This document shows, piece by piece, positions 46,664 through 57,070 of a stretch of DNA of 64,000 nucleotides. Source of the stretch: Datura wrightii (lineage: Eukaryota; Streptophyta; Magnoliopsida; Solanales; Solanaceae); assembly GCA_035772735.1 (NCBI GenBank), contig JASDFA010000010.1, positions 127,543,501 through 127,607,500 on the forward strand, read 5' to 3'. The first letter of the stretch is position 1. The number at the start of each line of letters is the position of its first letter. A program made the translations under genes and the position numbers. A model generated the notes under the pieces. It saw only the letters and a list, made by a program, of their open reading frames with translations, was not told the origin of the DNA and did not search any database.

Positions 46664-46853
46664 ACCTTTCGGCTTATGGGGGCCAGGTAAGGTTCTTATT
46701 TGCATTAGTTACTGACAGATTAGATAGCACGAAGTTCAGCTATTCAAGTTGTATTCTTATCCCTTTCTTGCAATTACTTTCAGTTTTATTTTAAGTTTAT
46801 TCAATTATTTATAATTACTGCCTTACATATTCGGTATATATCATACTGAATAT
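46664..46853 (+). repeat. Duplicated internal piece of the D LTR
   Basis: CCTTTCGGCTTATGGGGGCC to TATCATACTGA repeats 46107-46290 of the same LTR with scattered changes. The duplicate ends exactly where pararetrovirus sequence begins. Confidence 0.8.
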
Positions 46854-47760
46854 GAAGTAACCAGCTGGCCATGTGTTCATGCTTACTAACCCACCAAGTC
46901 CCTGGTTATCAAGGCTGCCAAGCCATCTGCCAGACTTGTTCAGTCAACATGTGGACCCGTTCGACCCATCCATCCTAATCGTGAGACGGACTTTCTATGA
47001 GCTACAAGTTTTCAAGAAATACGGAGGATCCATCCTGAAACCTTATGGAGTCAACCCGGAATACCCGTTTTGTCACTTGTTTATTCCACTTGCTAATGAT
47101 TTCCCACAGGAACTCTTATGGTTCTTCTAGTACTTATGTCACTAGTATTACATCCTGATGGAATTCAAATGCAATGTATTCACGGATTTTTACAAGATTG
47201 AACCATCTTTGAAGATATTCCTACAATGGTTCAAACCGCGGCAATATTGGGTTCAATGCTTCAAGAATTCATACGATGCAAAGATATTCATGATGCATCA
47301 ACCAGTAAAGTTAATCGATGGGAAAGTCCATACGAGCCAAAACTCTCTTTCTGTTGGCGATTTCCAGTCTCTATTTTGTCCTTGGAAGAAGAATACTACG
47401 AAGCACAACGGTTTATCTTCCAACAAAATAAGTGCATTCCAAAAGAGATTTGGCCAAAAGAATGGGCACAATGGAACCACACTGATACACATCCTTACTG
47501 GGAAGAAGTCCGAAAAGCAAAAAAGGAATATCAGGCACCGTACAAGATCACCAGGGATAAAATCACTCAAGCCATTACACAGATCAGGCTGAACATTCCA
47601 TCAAATACTTCATCACAGAACTCTCCAAAAATGAAGCAACCATTGCAGAAACATCGAGCAGGAAATGCTACTTTACGAGATCATTTTAACGGAGTTTGCA
47701 TGATACTAGCTTATTCGTGGGCAAACATGGAGTCCAATGGGATCTAGGTGGAGAATGCTC
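46854..47760 (+). pseudogene. Endogenous pararetrovirus: left copy of the 3'-terminal coding region
   Basis: A diverged direct repeat of 54090-54990. It encodes LTNPPSPWLSRLPSHLPDLF, then a tyrosine/phenylalanine-rich stretch with RRTFYELQVFKKYGGS, and in another frame LSFCWRFPVSILSLEEEYYE and QNKCIPKEIWPKEWAQW. This is the region after RNase H in the viral genome. It is broken by a TAG at 47128 and frame changes. I do not recognise a function for this domain. The copy lacks the preceding polymerase, so it is the tail of an adjoining unit in a tandem or circular arrangement. Confidence 0.75.
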
Positions 47761-48801
47761 AAACCCACCAATGGCACCTTCACATGTTGTCCCACCAGAT
47801 AATGGATGATGATGTATGCCAGACGTGTGCGAGACTCTAGAAGCTCACTGCCTCAGACCACCTGCCGAAATTTACTACCCTTATGAAGATGAAAGTGGGC
47901 CCCACTTCACATGATTTTCACATGGGTTCCTTGTGCATATTAGGCTAGCCATTTTATTAGGCCTTTTGGTTTATTAGGCATTATGTTGTTATTAGGCTTT
48001 GTAGATGAGCTTGTTTAAATAAGCGTGCCAGATTTGTCTGTATTAGACCATATAAATAGGTGTGCCGTTCTCGTTATGTTAGGCTTTCTAGAAAGGTGTG
48101 CCAAGTCTATCTTGTGTAGAGTCTTATCTTGTAGTCCCCTAACCTCTATATAAAGGAGGCTAGGCTCTCCATTGTAACTCAGAGTCGAAATCAGAGTAGA
48201 GTCGAAGAGAGCCAAATAGAATCATCAAAGTCTGTAAAAATTTCCTATGTTCAATAATATGAGTGTTTGCTAAATTCTCTCTTGTTCTTCCTTTCCAAAG
48301 GCATGGTATGGCTGATCCTTTTGAAGGAGTAAAGGGCCTCGACACGTCGGGTAAGCAAGCTTGTTACAAGTACAATAGTTTTTGGAAGTTTATAAATAGC
48401 TAAATTTATAAGTAGAGTAAAAGATTTCCCGAGTTGTGTAGCTTGGCAAACCGTCCAGGTGGATGTAGAAGCCAGCCCCTTTTTGTAGGGAAATTCTTTT
48501 ATGTCTATGATGAAATTTACTGTTCCACTAACTTGGCAAGCTGTTCTTCGGGATGTAGAAGTTGGATTTTGGGGCAAGCGTCCTTCGGGATGTTGAAGCC
48601 CAGTCCCCCTTCTTAGGAAAACTATTGTGCCTGCAATCTCGCCGCCTTGCCTGTTGTTTCCTCACCTTGTCTTACTCAACATCTGGTATCAGATCCAGGT
48701 TGATCTCTTGTTGCCCACCGTTTCCTCGACCTATCTTACCCAACATCTGGTATTAGAGCCAGAACCATGTCCTTTTGGAGTGAGGAGCAGTTTGAATAGC
48801 T
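47761..48801 (+). promoter_or_regulatory. Pararetrovirus intergenic region: promoter, leader, primer site
   Basis: A non-coding stretch between the 3' coding region and the first ORF. TATATAAAG at 48147-48155, in a CTCTATATAAAGG context, resembles the pregenomic-RNA promoters of Caulimoviridae. A leader of about 600 bp follows, with several short ORFs and repeated AAG/GGATGTAGAAG phrases (48466, 48550, 48588). The primer-binding sequence is present twice (48684 and 48748). The region is repeated in inverted form at 55006-55938. Confidence 0.75.
48684..48762 (+). other. Pararetrovirus primer-binding site, tandemly duplicated
   Basis: TGGTATCAGATCC at 48684 and TGGTATTAGAGCCAG at 48748 both match the initiator tRNA-Met complement with one or two changes. 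They sit in a 64-bp tandem duplication, each copy containing TTTCCTC, then CAACATC before the site. Initiator tRNA-Met priming is the rule in this virus family. Confidence 0.8.
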
Positions 48802-49984
48802 ATGAGTGAGTCTACGTCCAGTATTTGTAAATATTCTTCTTCTTCTTCTTCGTCGAGTCTTTGTAAATCTATCACCAAAGTTCCTATGTCCACTACACTT
48901 AGTAAAACTCTGTCTTCTAAATATGACTATCTTTATGAAGTAGATATACTGCCAGATGAAAACAATGTGTCCAGTACATACTTGCCTCTCCTAAATCCTT
49001 ATTCCGCCTTTGCCAAAAAGACAACCAATCCATGGTTACAAATTCGTTCTTTGGTCCAACATAAACCTAAAGGAATAAAGGAATATGTTGCTGCTTCGAA
49101 ACTCGACTAGCATCCTATTCTTTCTACTCAAGAAGAACAGTTTGTCACCTTGCAGATTCTCGATGATTTTCCAAAACAATGGAAAAGTCACGAATTCACC
49201 CATATTCATTTTGGTGTTGTCCGAATCGCCTTGTCATATCACGGAAGGAAAGGCCAGCCTGTTGTTGCGCACCTTTCATTCCTTGATACACAATACCAGG
49301 AGTACCAACATGCAAATTTGGGTACAATCGAGGTCACCTTGAATGCTGGGAGAGCTTTTGTCACGTTATATCAAAATTTTCAACATGTCCCTAAGTGACC
49401 CATATCTTATAGAAGCCTTAAACATCCAAGTTCAAATATAGGGAGCTCCACAATCTAGAGATGATATCCAGGAAACTCTTCACTATCAAATAGCTTGGCG
49501 AGTTCAGAACCATGCTATGGGTCTTTCATTTCTGGGTGGAGATGATGCTTTACTACTACATATAGATGCCACCAAAAGAATTACCACATGCACCCAAATA
49601 CTCAGAAAAATACCAAAGGAAGAGCTTGTAAAAATTCTTCCTGACTCATGGGTTACCAATTATGAGCGGATGAGAGAATCTCCTATCGAACCTTTTCGAT
49701 CCACAGAACCAATCTTTGTCAAAAAGCAAGATAAAACTGTGGCCATAAGCTTTGACCACTCTCATCTCAAAACACCAAATAGCACAACCTTTTCTCTTCA
49801 GATGTACCAGCCTACATCTAAACCTCTGCCTGAAGATGAAGAGGATCTATTTGGTTGGAGCCTTCCAGCTGTTATGAGTGAACATGATTGGATCAAACAG
49901 TTCAATCATGAAGATCGTGATGTAAGATGGTTCAAATGTTCCTTCACCAGGCTTTGCCCTTGGGATATCGAATGTGACTGCTAA
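48802..49984 (+). pseudogene. Pararetrovirus movement-protein region
   Basis: It opens with a serine-rich N-terminus at ATG 48802. The movement-protein core follows: HFGVVRIALSYHGRKGQPVV, an LDTQYQEYQHANLGTIEV block and TLNAGRAFVTLYQNF, then HYQIAWRVQNHAMGLSF. This matches the cell-to-cell movement domain of caulimovirids, which coats or forms tubules at plasmodesmata. Stops occur at 49108 and 49396, with a one-base frameshift near 49396-49400, after which the frame stays open to 49984. It is broken and cannot make a full protein. Confidence 0.75.
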
Positions 49985-52282
49985 GAATATCTGGAGTATG
50001 AAGTTGAATATATAGAGAAGAAGGACAAACCTAAAAAGAAAAAGAGGAGATGCTCTGAAAAGGAATTTTGTAAGCGGTATGAAGAGGGGGATCCATCTAT
50101 CGGTTCCCTTAGCCGTCCAGGAAAATATGAATTCCTTGTCTCCTACAAACCCCAAGATTGGCCAACTCTCCCTACTCCAGCTAAAAAACCTCACAACCCT
50201 CAAATCTTCATGATGAGTCCATCAAGCTCTATCCATACTCCAGAATTCCCATCACAACAACCCTTTGAAAAAGATGGTGTACGCCATGCACCAAAAATAC
50301 CCAAAAAGAAATGTTGTGTTGCCAAATGGAGAAAAGCCACCTACCAAAGATATTGAGGCTACCATCAACTGGCAATCATAGAATGCCATCTGCCAGAACA
50401 AGGTGCTGACCAACATCGGCACTTCCCTCAAGAACGTTTCCCACACACAGACTAAGATGATGAGAAAGGTGGAGAGCATTGAGAAGAAAGTGGAACAGTC
50501 ATCCAATCAACATGTCGGTCTTATCCGAGCCCTGGAACTACGACTGCAGAATATGCAGTATGAGATCTGTCCACCAGGCACTTCACTTTTCCACTTCTTT
50601 TCATAGCAACAAAAGGAAATGGCTAACATCAAAGAACAAATCAAACTACTATGACATGGACCTTTTAGGCCACAAAAAACCCAAAGCCACTCTCCAAAAT
50701 CCTCCTTTTCCCTATGTCGTCACAGACATACTCACTACCTACATTGGCCCGTCCATGTACTACCTCTCCTTTCACCATATGAACCCACACCTTATCCTCA
50801 AAAATCCTAAGTGGAAATTGAGTTTGATATTGCAAAATGGGTTTGGGAAAGGAAAGATGCCCTTGCAGCAGAAAAACAGGCCAAAAGAAGGAAAGAGGTT
50901 GGAGAAAGTTCAAAGGAGACAAATCAAGAAAACATGATGATCTCAGATCAAGTTGTTCTAGATCTCTGTGGCTTAGACGAGAATGATAGCATAGATCCAG
51001 CATTGAAGAGACAACAGACAGTGATCCAACTGATGAAACTAAAGAACCGGAGATCGAGTCAAGTGAGGATATCTTATTAGACACCTCCAAGGAAGATAAT
51101 CCACCAATATACATGAATCAACCAAGAGAATCAGAAGTTTCTGAAGTCGATGATGATCAAGACCAGATAACAGAAGACCCAATTCCGGAAAGAAGACCAG
51201 AACAACCAACGCCAAAATTGATTGGAGCTGGATTCCATACTTTCACTCTCGATGATGTCAATCTTTCGAAATGGCCACAAAGGATCCAAGATTTCGATAC
51301 TTGGATGGTTACGAAACACTTGGTAGAGTGAGAGAAATATCTAATCCTGTCAAAGTTCACATAAAGGTTCTCCGGCGTCCTTAGAGATTGGTGGAGCGCA
51401 CTGGGAATGTATGACAAGAATGCTTTCCTCACGTCCCAAGACTTTTCTTTCAACATCATAATCCTACATGAAGTCTTTTGTGGAGATATAGGCCAAAGGA
51501 AAGAAAATCTATGAAGACAATTCTTCGATATGAAATGCGTATGATTCGACAGAGATGTCATTGATATTCATTTCCTGAAAATGGCAAAAATATACTTTGA
51601 ACTTGGTGGAGACGCCAGTTTGAAACAAGCCTTCGTTTCATCCTTGCTAAAGATGTTAGCAGGTCAAACCGTGACGATTATTGAAGAAAAGTTCCAGTCA
51701 ATCACAATCCCTCAAGTTGGCTACATAAGGCAAGCAATTTTCATTGCGCTAGAAGATATATGCACAAAAAGATCTGTTCTGAAGTAGATCATGCATAACA
51801 ATCTAGCCATTGATAAAGCTTGCAGCAAGACTGACCTAATCACCGGGTCCAGTTTCTCTTGCCATGCTCGAAGGAAAGGCAGATACAAGAAATACAAGAA
51901 GTTCAAATGGCCAAAGCCTACTGGAGGAAGATCCTAATACACCAGGCGAACAAAATACTTCAGGAGAAAGCATCTAGGCAGGTTCCAGAAGAATGACAGA
52001 TGCTTCATCTACCACAAGATCAGACACTTCGCGAAGAACTTTCCTCAAGCTAAAAAGTCTATTCGGCTTCGCACAGAAATAGAACAATACGCTGATATCA
52101 GGGATAATGACCTCGAATCAGTCCTTTCTGCAGAAGATGAGCCGTCAGAAGACACGCTTTTCTCCATGGAAGTATATGAAGAACATGGGCATGACCATTA
52201 CCAGATCTCAGAGGCTGAGGAAATCAACAGCATTATCAATATTCCTCAAGTCCAACTAAATCTTTATCCATCAAAATGGGAT
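49985..52282 (+). pseudogene. Pararetrovirus coat-protein region with zinc knuckle remnant
   Basis: A lysine-rich spacer follows the movement domain. Fragments in several frames then lead to an acidic segment (EVSEVDDDQDQITEDPIPER) and the coat-protein core (KWPQRIQDFDTWM, RDWWSALGMYDKNAF, and KMAKIYFELGG). A basic tail precedes CFIYHKIRHFAKNFP near 52001, a CCHC knuckle that has kept the first cysteine and the histidine but lost two cysteines. Multiple stops are present. In the family this protein builds the capsid and binds nucleic acid. Confidence 0.65.
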
Positions 52283-52660
52283 AAGCCAATTCAGGTCATT
52301 GCATTCATGGATACTGGTGCGGCCTAATCATTGATGAATCTAGCAGTGCTTCCTGATGATCAGTGGATCACTCATTTCAAGAACTTCAACACTGCATCAA
52401 ACGGAATCCTGACAATCACGGTCATCACAAAACATCAGATAACAATCGAGTTCTTCCCAGGACTAAAGTTCAGAACAAAGTTGTTCTGATCAGATGTCCA
52501 AGGAAAGGATCTCATAATCGAATTTGATATCTTCATACAACTCAAGGATCAACTCCACATTGGAGCCTATGGAATAACATTCAAAAATCAGTTCAAGCCA
52601 TACTTAGAAGTCTCATGCTTATTCCAGATCACTGAAGATGAATAGATCAGAGAAATCGAG
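52283..52660 (+). pseudogene. Pararetrovirus aspartic protease region
   Basis: IAFMDTGAA followed directly by TAA (near 52325) is the protease active-site loop (DTGA) with a stop beside it. The downstream segment with LIIEFDIFIQL corresponds to the second half of the fold. A TGA at about 52489 and a TAG near 52643 also interrupt it. The enzyme normally cuts the viral polyprotein. Confidence 0.7.
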
Positions 52661-54450
52661 CAACAGTTGATGGAACATTCATGTGCTGAATCTCATAAGA
52701 AGTTCATGAAGAAATGTGGCAACCCACTCTGGCTGAAGGAAGAATTCTTCAACAAAATCCCATTCAAGAAGAATGAAAACATCAACCCAACCAAGGCAAT
52801 CCATTTTGGCATGAATCTAGAACACCTCCAACTTGTAAAGGAGTGCGCTGAACTCATGGAGTTTGGACTGATCGAGCCGTCTGATTCTCAATGGGCGTGT
52901 GAAGCTTTCTATGTCTACAAGAGAGCTAAGCAAACAGGAGGTAAACTTAGATTAGTCATAAACTACTGGCCACTCAACTATTTCCTCCAAGATGATAAGT
53001 TCCTTATACCTAATAGGCTTACCCTATTTTCACACTTAGCCAAAGCTAGATATTTTTCCAAGTTTGATCTCAAATCTGGATTTTGGCAATTGGGGATACT
53101 TCTTGAGTAAAGACCAAAAATAGGATTTTGCATACCTGACCAACACTTCCAATGGAAGGTTATTCCATTTGGGATGAAACCTGCAACCTCTCTATTCCGA
53201 AAATCCATGATCAAAATCTTTCATCCTATCCTCCATACTTTAATAGTCTACATTGACGATATCCTATTGTTCAGTGATACTTTCGAGTAACACTTTACCT
53301 TACTCCGTCAGTCTCATAATATAGAAAGAGAAAATGTACTCATGCTCTGTGATAAGAAAATGGTCCTTGTTCAAAAAAACATTAATTTCTTAGGGATGCA
53401 TTTTAGCAATGGAGCATATTGTCCAGGTACGCACATATGTCAGGAATTACTCAGATTTCCAGACACTAACTACACCATAAAGTAGCTTCAACAATTTTTA
53501 GGGATTATAATTATGTTATAGATTTTATTCCTGAAGTCTGTACATATATTTATCCACTTACAAAAATGCTAAAAAAGAATGCCCAAGCATGGGGTAAGGA
53601 GCAGGATGAAGCTGTCCAAAGGATCAAGCAAATCTCCTAACAGGTGAAGACTCTCCATATTCCTTAAGACGGAAAGAAGATACTGCAGACTGATGCCAGC
53701 AATGAGTACTGGAGTGCAGTTCTTATGGAACAAAAAGATGGCCACAGAAGGATATGTAGATATGCTAGCGAAAAATTCAAGGATCCAGAGCAGCACTACC
53801 ATTCAACCTTCAAGGAAATTCTATCTGTGAAATATGGAATCAAGAAATTCAACTTCTTCCTAATTCACACTGAATTTCTCATCGAGATAGATATGAAGGC
53901 GTTCCCGATGATCCAGTTAAATCCAGAGATACTTCCACACCTGCAAATTCTCACATGGGCACAGTGGTTCTCACCCTACAAATTCCAAGTGAAGCACTTG
54001 AAAGGGAAAGATAATTTCCTGGCAGACTTGCTATCGAGACCGGATGATTTTGCAAAAAGGATTTTGCCAGAGAAGCCCAAGAAGATGAAGGAACCAACCG
54101 GCCATGTGTTCATGCTTACTAACTCACTAGGTCCCAAGTCATCAAAGCTGCCAAGCCATCCGCCAGACTTGTTCAGTCAATATGTGGACCCGTTCGACCC
54201 ATCCATCTTGATCGAAAGACGGACTTTCTATGAGCTACAAGTTTTTAGGAAATACGGAGGATCCATCCTGAAACCTTATGGAGTCAACCCAGAATACCCG
54301 TTTTGTCACGTGTTTATTCCACTTGCTAATGATTTCCCACAGGAACTCCTGTGGTTCTTCTGGTACTTATGTCACCAGTATTACATCCCGTGGAATTCAA
54401 ATGCAACGTATTCAGGGATTTTGACAAGATTGAACCAGCTTTGAAGATAT
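52661..54450 (+). pseudogene. Pararetrovirus reverse transcriptase and RNase H
   Basis: RT motifs in order: KECAELMEFGLIEPSDSQWA, RLVINYWPLN, YFSKFDLKSGFWQL, VIPFGMKPATSLF and the catalytic YIDDILLFS near 53251. RNase H: LQTDASNEYWSAVLM, then HYHSTFKEILSVKYGIKKFN and DNFLADLLSRPDDF near 54012. Stops lie near 53108 and 53290, and a frameshift lies between 53110 and 53725. The distance to the equivalent point in the left copy gives a unit length of 7233 bp, a normal genome size for Caulimoviridae. Genus is uncertain; the domain order (movement, coat, protease, RT, RNase H) fits several genera with endogenous members. Confidence 0.85.
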
Positions 54451-55005
54451 TCCTACAATGGTTCAAACCGCGATAATACTGGGTTCAATGCTTGAAGAAT
54501 TCATACGATGCAAAGATATTCATGCTGCATCGACCAGTAAAGTTAATCGACGGGAAAGTCCATGCCGAGCCAAAACTCTCTTTCTGTTGGCGATTTCCAA
54601 TCTCTATTTTGTCCTTGGAAGAAGAATACTATGAAGCACAAAGGTTTATCTTCCAGCAAAATAAGTGCATCCCAAAAGAGATTTGGCCGAAAGAATGGGC
54701 ACCATGGAGCCACGCTGATACACATCCTCACTGGGAAGAAGTCCGAAAAGTAAAAAAGGAATATCAGGCACTCTACGAGATCACCAGGGATGAAACCACT
54801 CAAGCCATTACACGTATCAAGCTGAACGTTCCATCAAATACTTCATCACAGAACTCTCAAAAAATGAAGCAAGCTATTGCAGAAATGTCGAGCAGGAAAT
54901 GCTACTTTACAAGATCGTTAAAACGGAGTTTGCATTATACTAGCTTCTTCGTTGGCAAACATGGAGTCCGATAGGATCCAGTTGGAGAATGCTCAAACCC
55001 ATCAA
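54451..55005 (+). pseudogene. Pararetrovirus 3'-terminal coding region, right copy
   Basis: It follows RNase H. The same region seen at 46854-47760 starts in the RNase H frame at about 54090 and continues here as LSFCWRFPISILSLEEEYYE, QNKCIPKEIWPKEWAPW and a lysine-rich helix-like segment to a stop at 54972. It is in a different frame from the RNase H ORF. No family is recognised. At 55005-55009 (AATGGC) it switches directly into the inverted intergenic region. Confidence 0.65.
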
Positions 55006-55938
55006 TGGCTCTGATACCAGATGTTGAGTAATACAGGGCAAGGAAACGGCGGGTAAGGCGGAAAAATTACAGGCACAATAGTTTTCCTATGAAGGGGGAC
55101 TGGGCTTCAACATCCCGAAGGACGGCTTGCCACAAAACCGTGCTTCTACATTTCGGAGGACGGCTTTCCAAGTCAGTCGAAAAGTAAATTTCATCATAGA
55201 CATAAAATAACTTCCCTACAAAAAGGGGCTGGCTTCTTCATCCACCTGGACGGTTTTCCAAGCTACACAACTCGGGAAATCTCTTACTCTACTTATAAAT
55301 TTAGCTATTTATAAACTTCGGAAAACTATTATAGTTGTAACAAGCCCTCTTACCTGACATGTCAAGGCCCTATACTACTTCAAATGGATCAGCCATACCA
55401 TGCCTTTGAAAAGGAATAACAACATAGAATTTAGAAAACACTCATATTGTTGAACATATGAAATTTTTACAGACTCTGATGATTCTATTTGACTCTCTTC
55501 GACTCTACTCTGATTTGAACTTTGAGTTACAATGGACAGCCTAGACTCCTTTATATAGAGGTTAGGAGACTTCAAGATAAGACTCCATACAAGATAGACT
55601 TGGCATACCTTTTTATAAAGAATAACAAAACGAAAATGGCACACCTATTTACATGGCCTGATACAGATAAATCTGGCGCACTTATTTAAACAAGCTCATC
55701 TACAAAGCCTAATAACAACAGACAACTAATAAACCAAACGGCCTAATAAAACGGCTAGCCTAATATGCACAAGGAACCCATGTGAATAGCATGTGAAGTG
55801 GGGCCCGCTTTCGTTTTCATAAGGGTAGTAAATTTCGGCAGGTGGTTTGAAGCGGTGAGCTTCTAGAGTCTCGCACATGTCTTGCATACATCATCATCCA
55901 TTATCTGGTGGGACAACGTGTGAAGGTTGTCCCCACTT
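55006..55938 (-). promoter_or_regulatory. Pararetrovirus intergenic region, inverted copy
   Basis: The reverse complement of about 47778-48700: TGGTATCAGAGCCA (primer site, intact, at 55006-55019 on the minus strand), the leader with CATCCACCTGG-type phrases, and the TATA segment (minus-strand CTCTATATAAAGG near 55545-55557). It ends near 55938, where antisense LTR-element coding sequence starts. A short ORF at 55375-55644 has no counterpart and is not a gene. Confidence 0.82.
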
Positions 55939-56926
55939 TGAGCTTATAAATTTCACCCCTAATTTCTTTTCCAATTTTTCTGTTATGCTCCAGGGGTGGT
56001 GGTGTAAACATGAAGGGACCAAGTAAAAGATGTTGCATCCAGTACTTCTTCACCCTTAAGTGGGGGATATCATTATGTCTCTTTGCATAGTAAATTTTAG
56101 GATATATGGGAATTTTTCCTCAACTAAACATCTCTCTATAGGCTTGGAAGGCAGTATTTCTAGGTTGCCCACCAAACACAATGTCGAAAAGTGTTTTAAA
56201 TGAGGACCAATACACCCTAACTCCAAGATTGCGTTATGTTTGACATCCTTACTTTTATCCACCTTCTTAACATCAACATCAACCAACAAAGAATCTTCTA
56301 ATGGTTGGCATTCTTCTTTTTGTTCCATGCATTGGCTAGTATCTGCAACACTTTGTAGTTGGGACTCAGACGCCTCAACTATTTCATTCAGGGTCCACTT
56401 TGTAGTTGGGACTCAGATGCCTTAACTATTTCATTCAAAAGACCATGCAGGTTGTGGGTACTAGACCCAAACTAGTCTATCTCTTGTCTGACCTCTATTC
56501 TCCCTTCCACATAACGTTCCTTTCGAGTATTTACTAAGACCGTGACTTGAAACTCATTACAAGTTGCAGCCTCAGCCATCATCTCTATGAACTTGGCACT
56601 CGCACTTTTAAGGATTTTCCTTGTTCAGTATGTTGCTCCCTTATTACTTCCATATGCTCCAAGATTAGTGTTTCCATATTGTTTATTTGAGCATGATGAT
56701 CCTCCTCTTCATTATTCATGTAAGCATAAAAAACAACAGGAGGAGCATAAAAGGGGCTTCGGGAAGGGGAATAAAAGTCTTGGAAACTACTCCAATAGCC
56801 ATCCAGACCACCACATACACCACAAGTATGATAGTGTTTCCACAAGTGGTGTACTCCAAAATTCAGATATGGATAACAAAAATATGAATACTCATCATTC
56901 GACCCATTTATATACCAAGATGTCAT
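55939..56926 (-). pseudogene. Antisense short ORF of a non-autonomous LTR element, unrecognised
   Basis: Read from 56926 down the minus strand: MTSWYINGSNDEYSYFCYPY, then GVCGGLDGYWSSFQ, an acidic NNEEEDHHAQ segment, a TAG, and a broken stretch to LGCIGPHLKHFSTLCLVGN and YILKFTMQRDIM (to about 56056), then a tail cut by the inverted viral region. The ORF starts about 115 bases after a tRNA-Asp-type primer site, the position of gag, but has no clear capsid domain or zinc knuckle. I do not recognise the family. Confidence 0.5.
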
Positions 56927-57043
56927 GTTAAGAGTGGTAAAATACTAAAAAAAGAAAAATAAAAATCTATACAATATACTTACAAAAATTAAATACTTGA
57001 ATAGTGAAATAAAAATCTTAACCAAACATAATTAATATTCAAG

Positions 57044-57061
57044 TCCCCGGCAACAACGCCA
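57044..57061 (-). other. Primer-binding site, tRNA-Asp type, antisense
   Basis: The minus strand reads TGGCGTTGTTGCCGGGGA, two changes from the tRNA-Asp complement, nine bases inside the LTR end at 57071. It fixes the minus orientation of this element. Confidence 0.8.
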
Positions 57062-57070
57062 AAAACTTGA

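Noticed and set aside
47298..47570. Minus-strand ORF opposite the pararetrovirus 3' region (also 54543-54803)
   Set aside because: It mirrors the coding strand in both duplicate copies, so its conservation is a shadow of the plus-strand frame.
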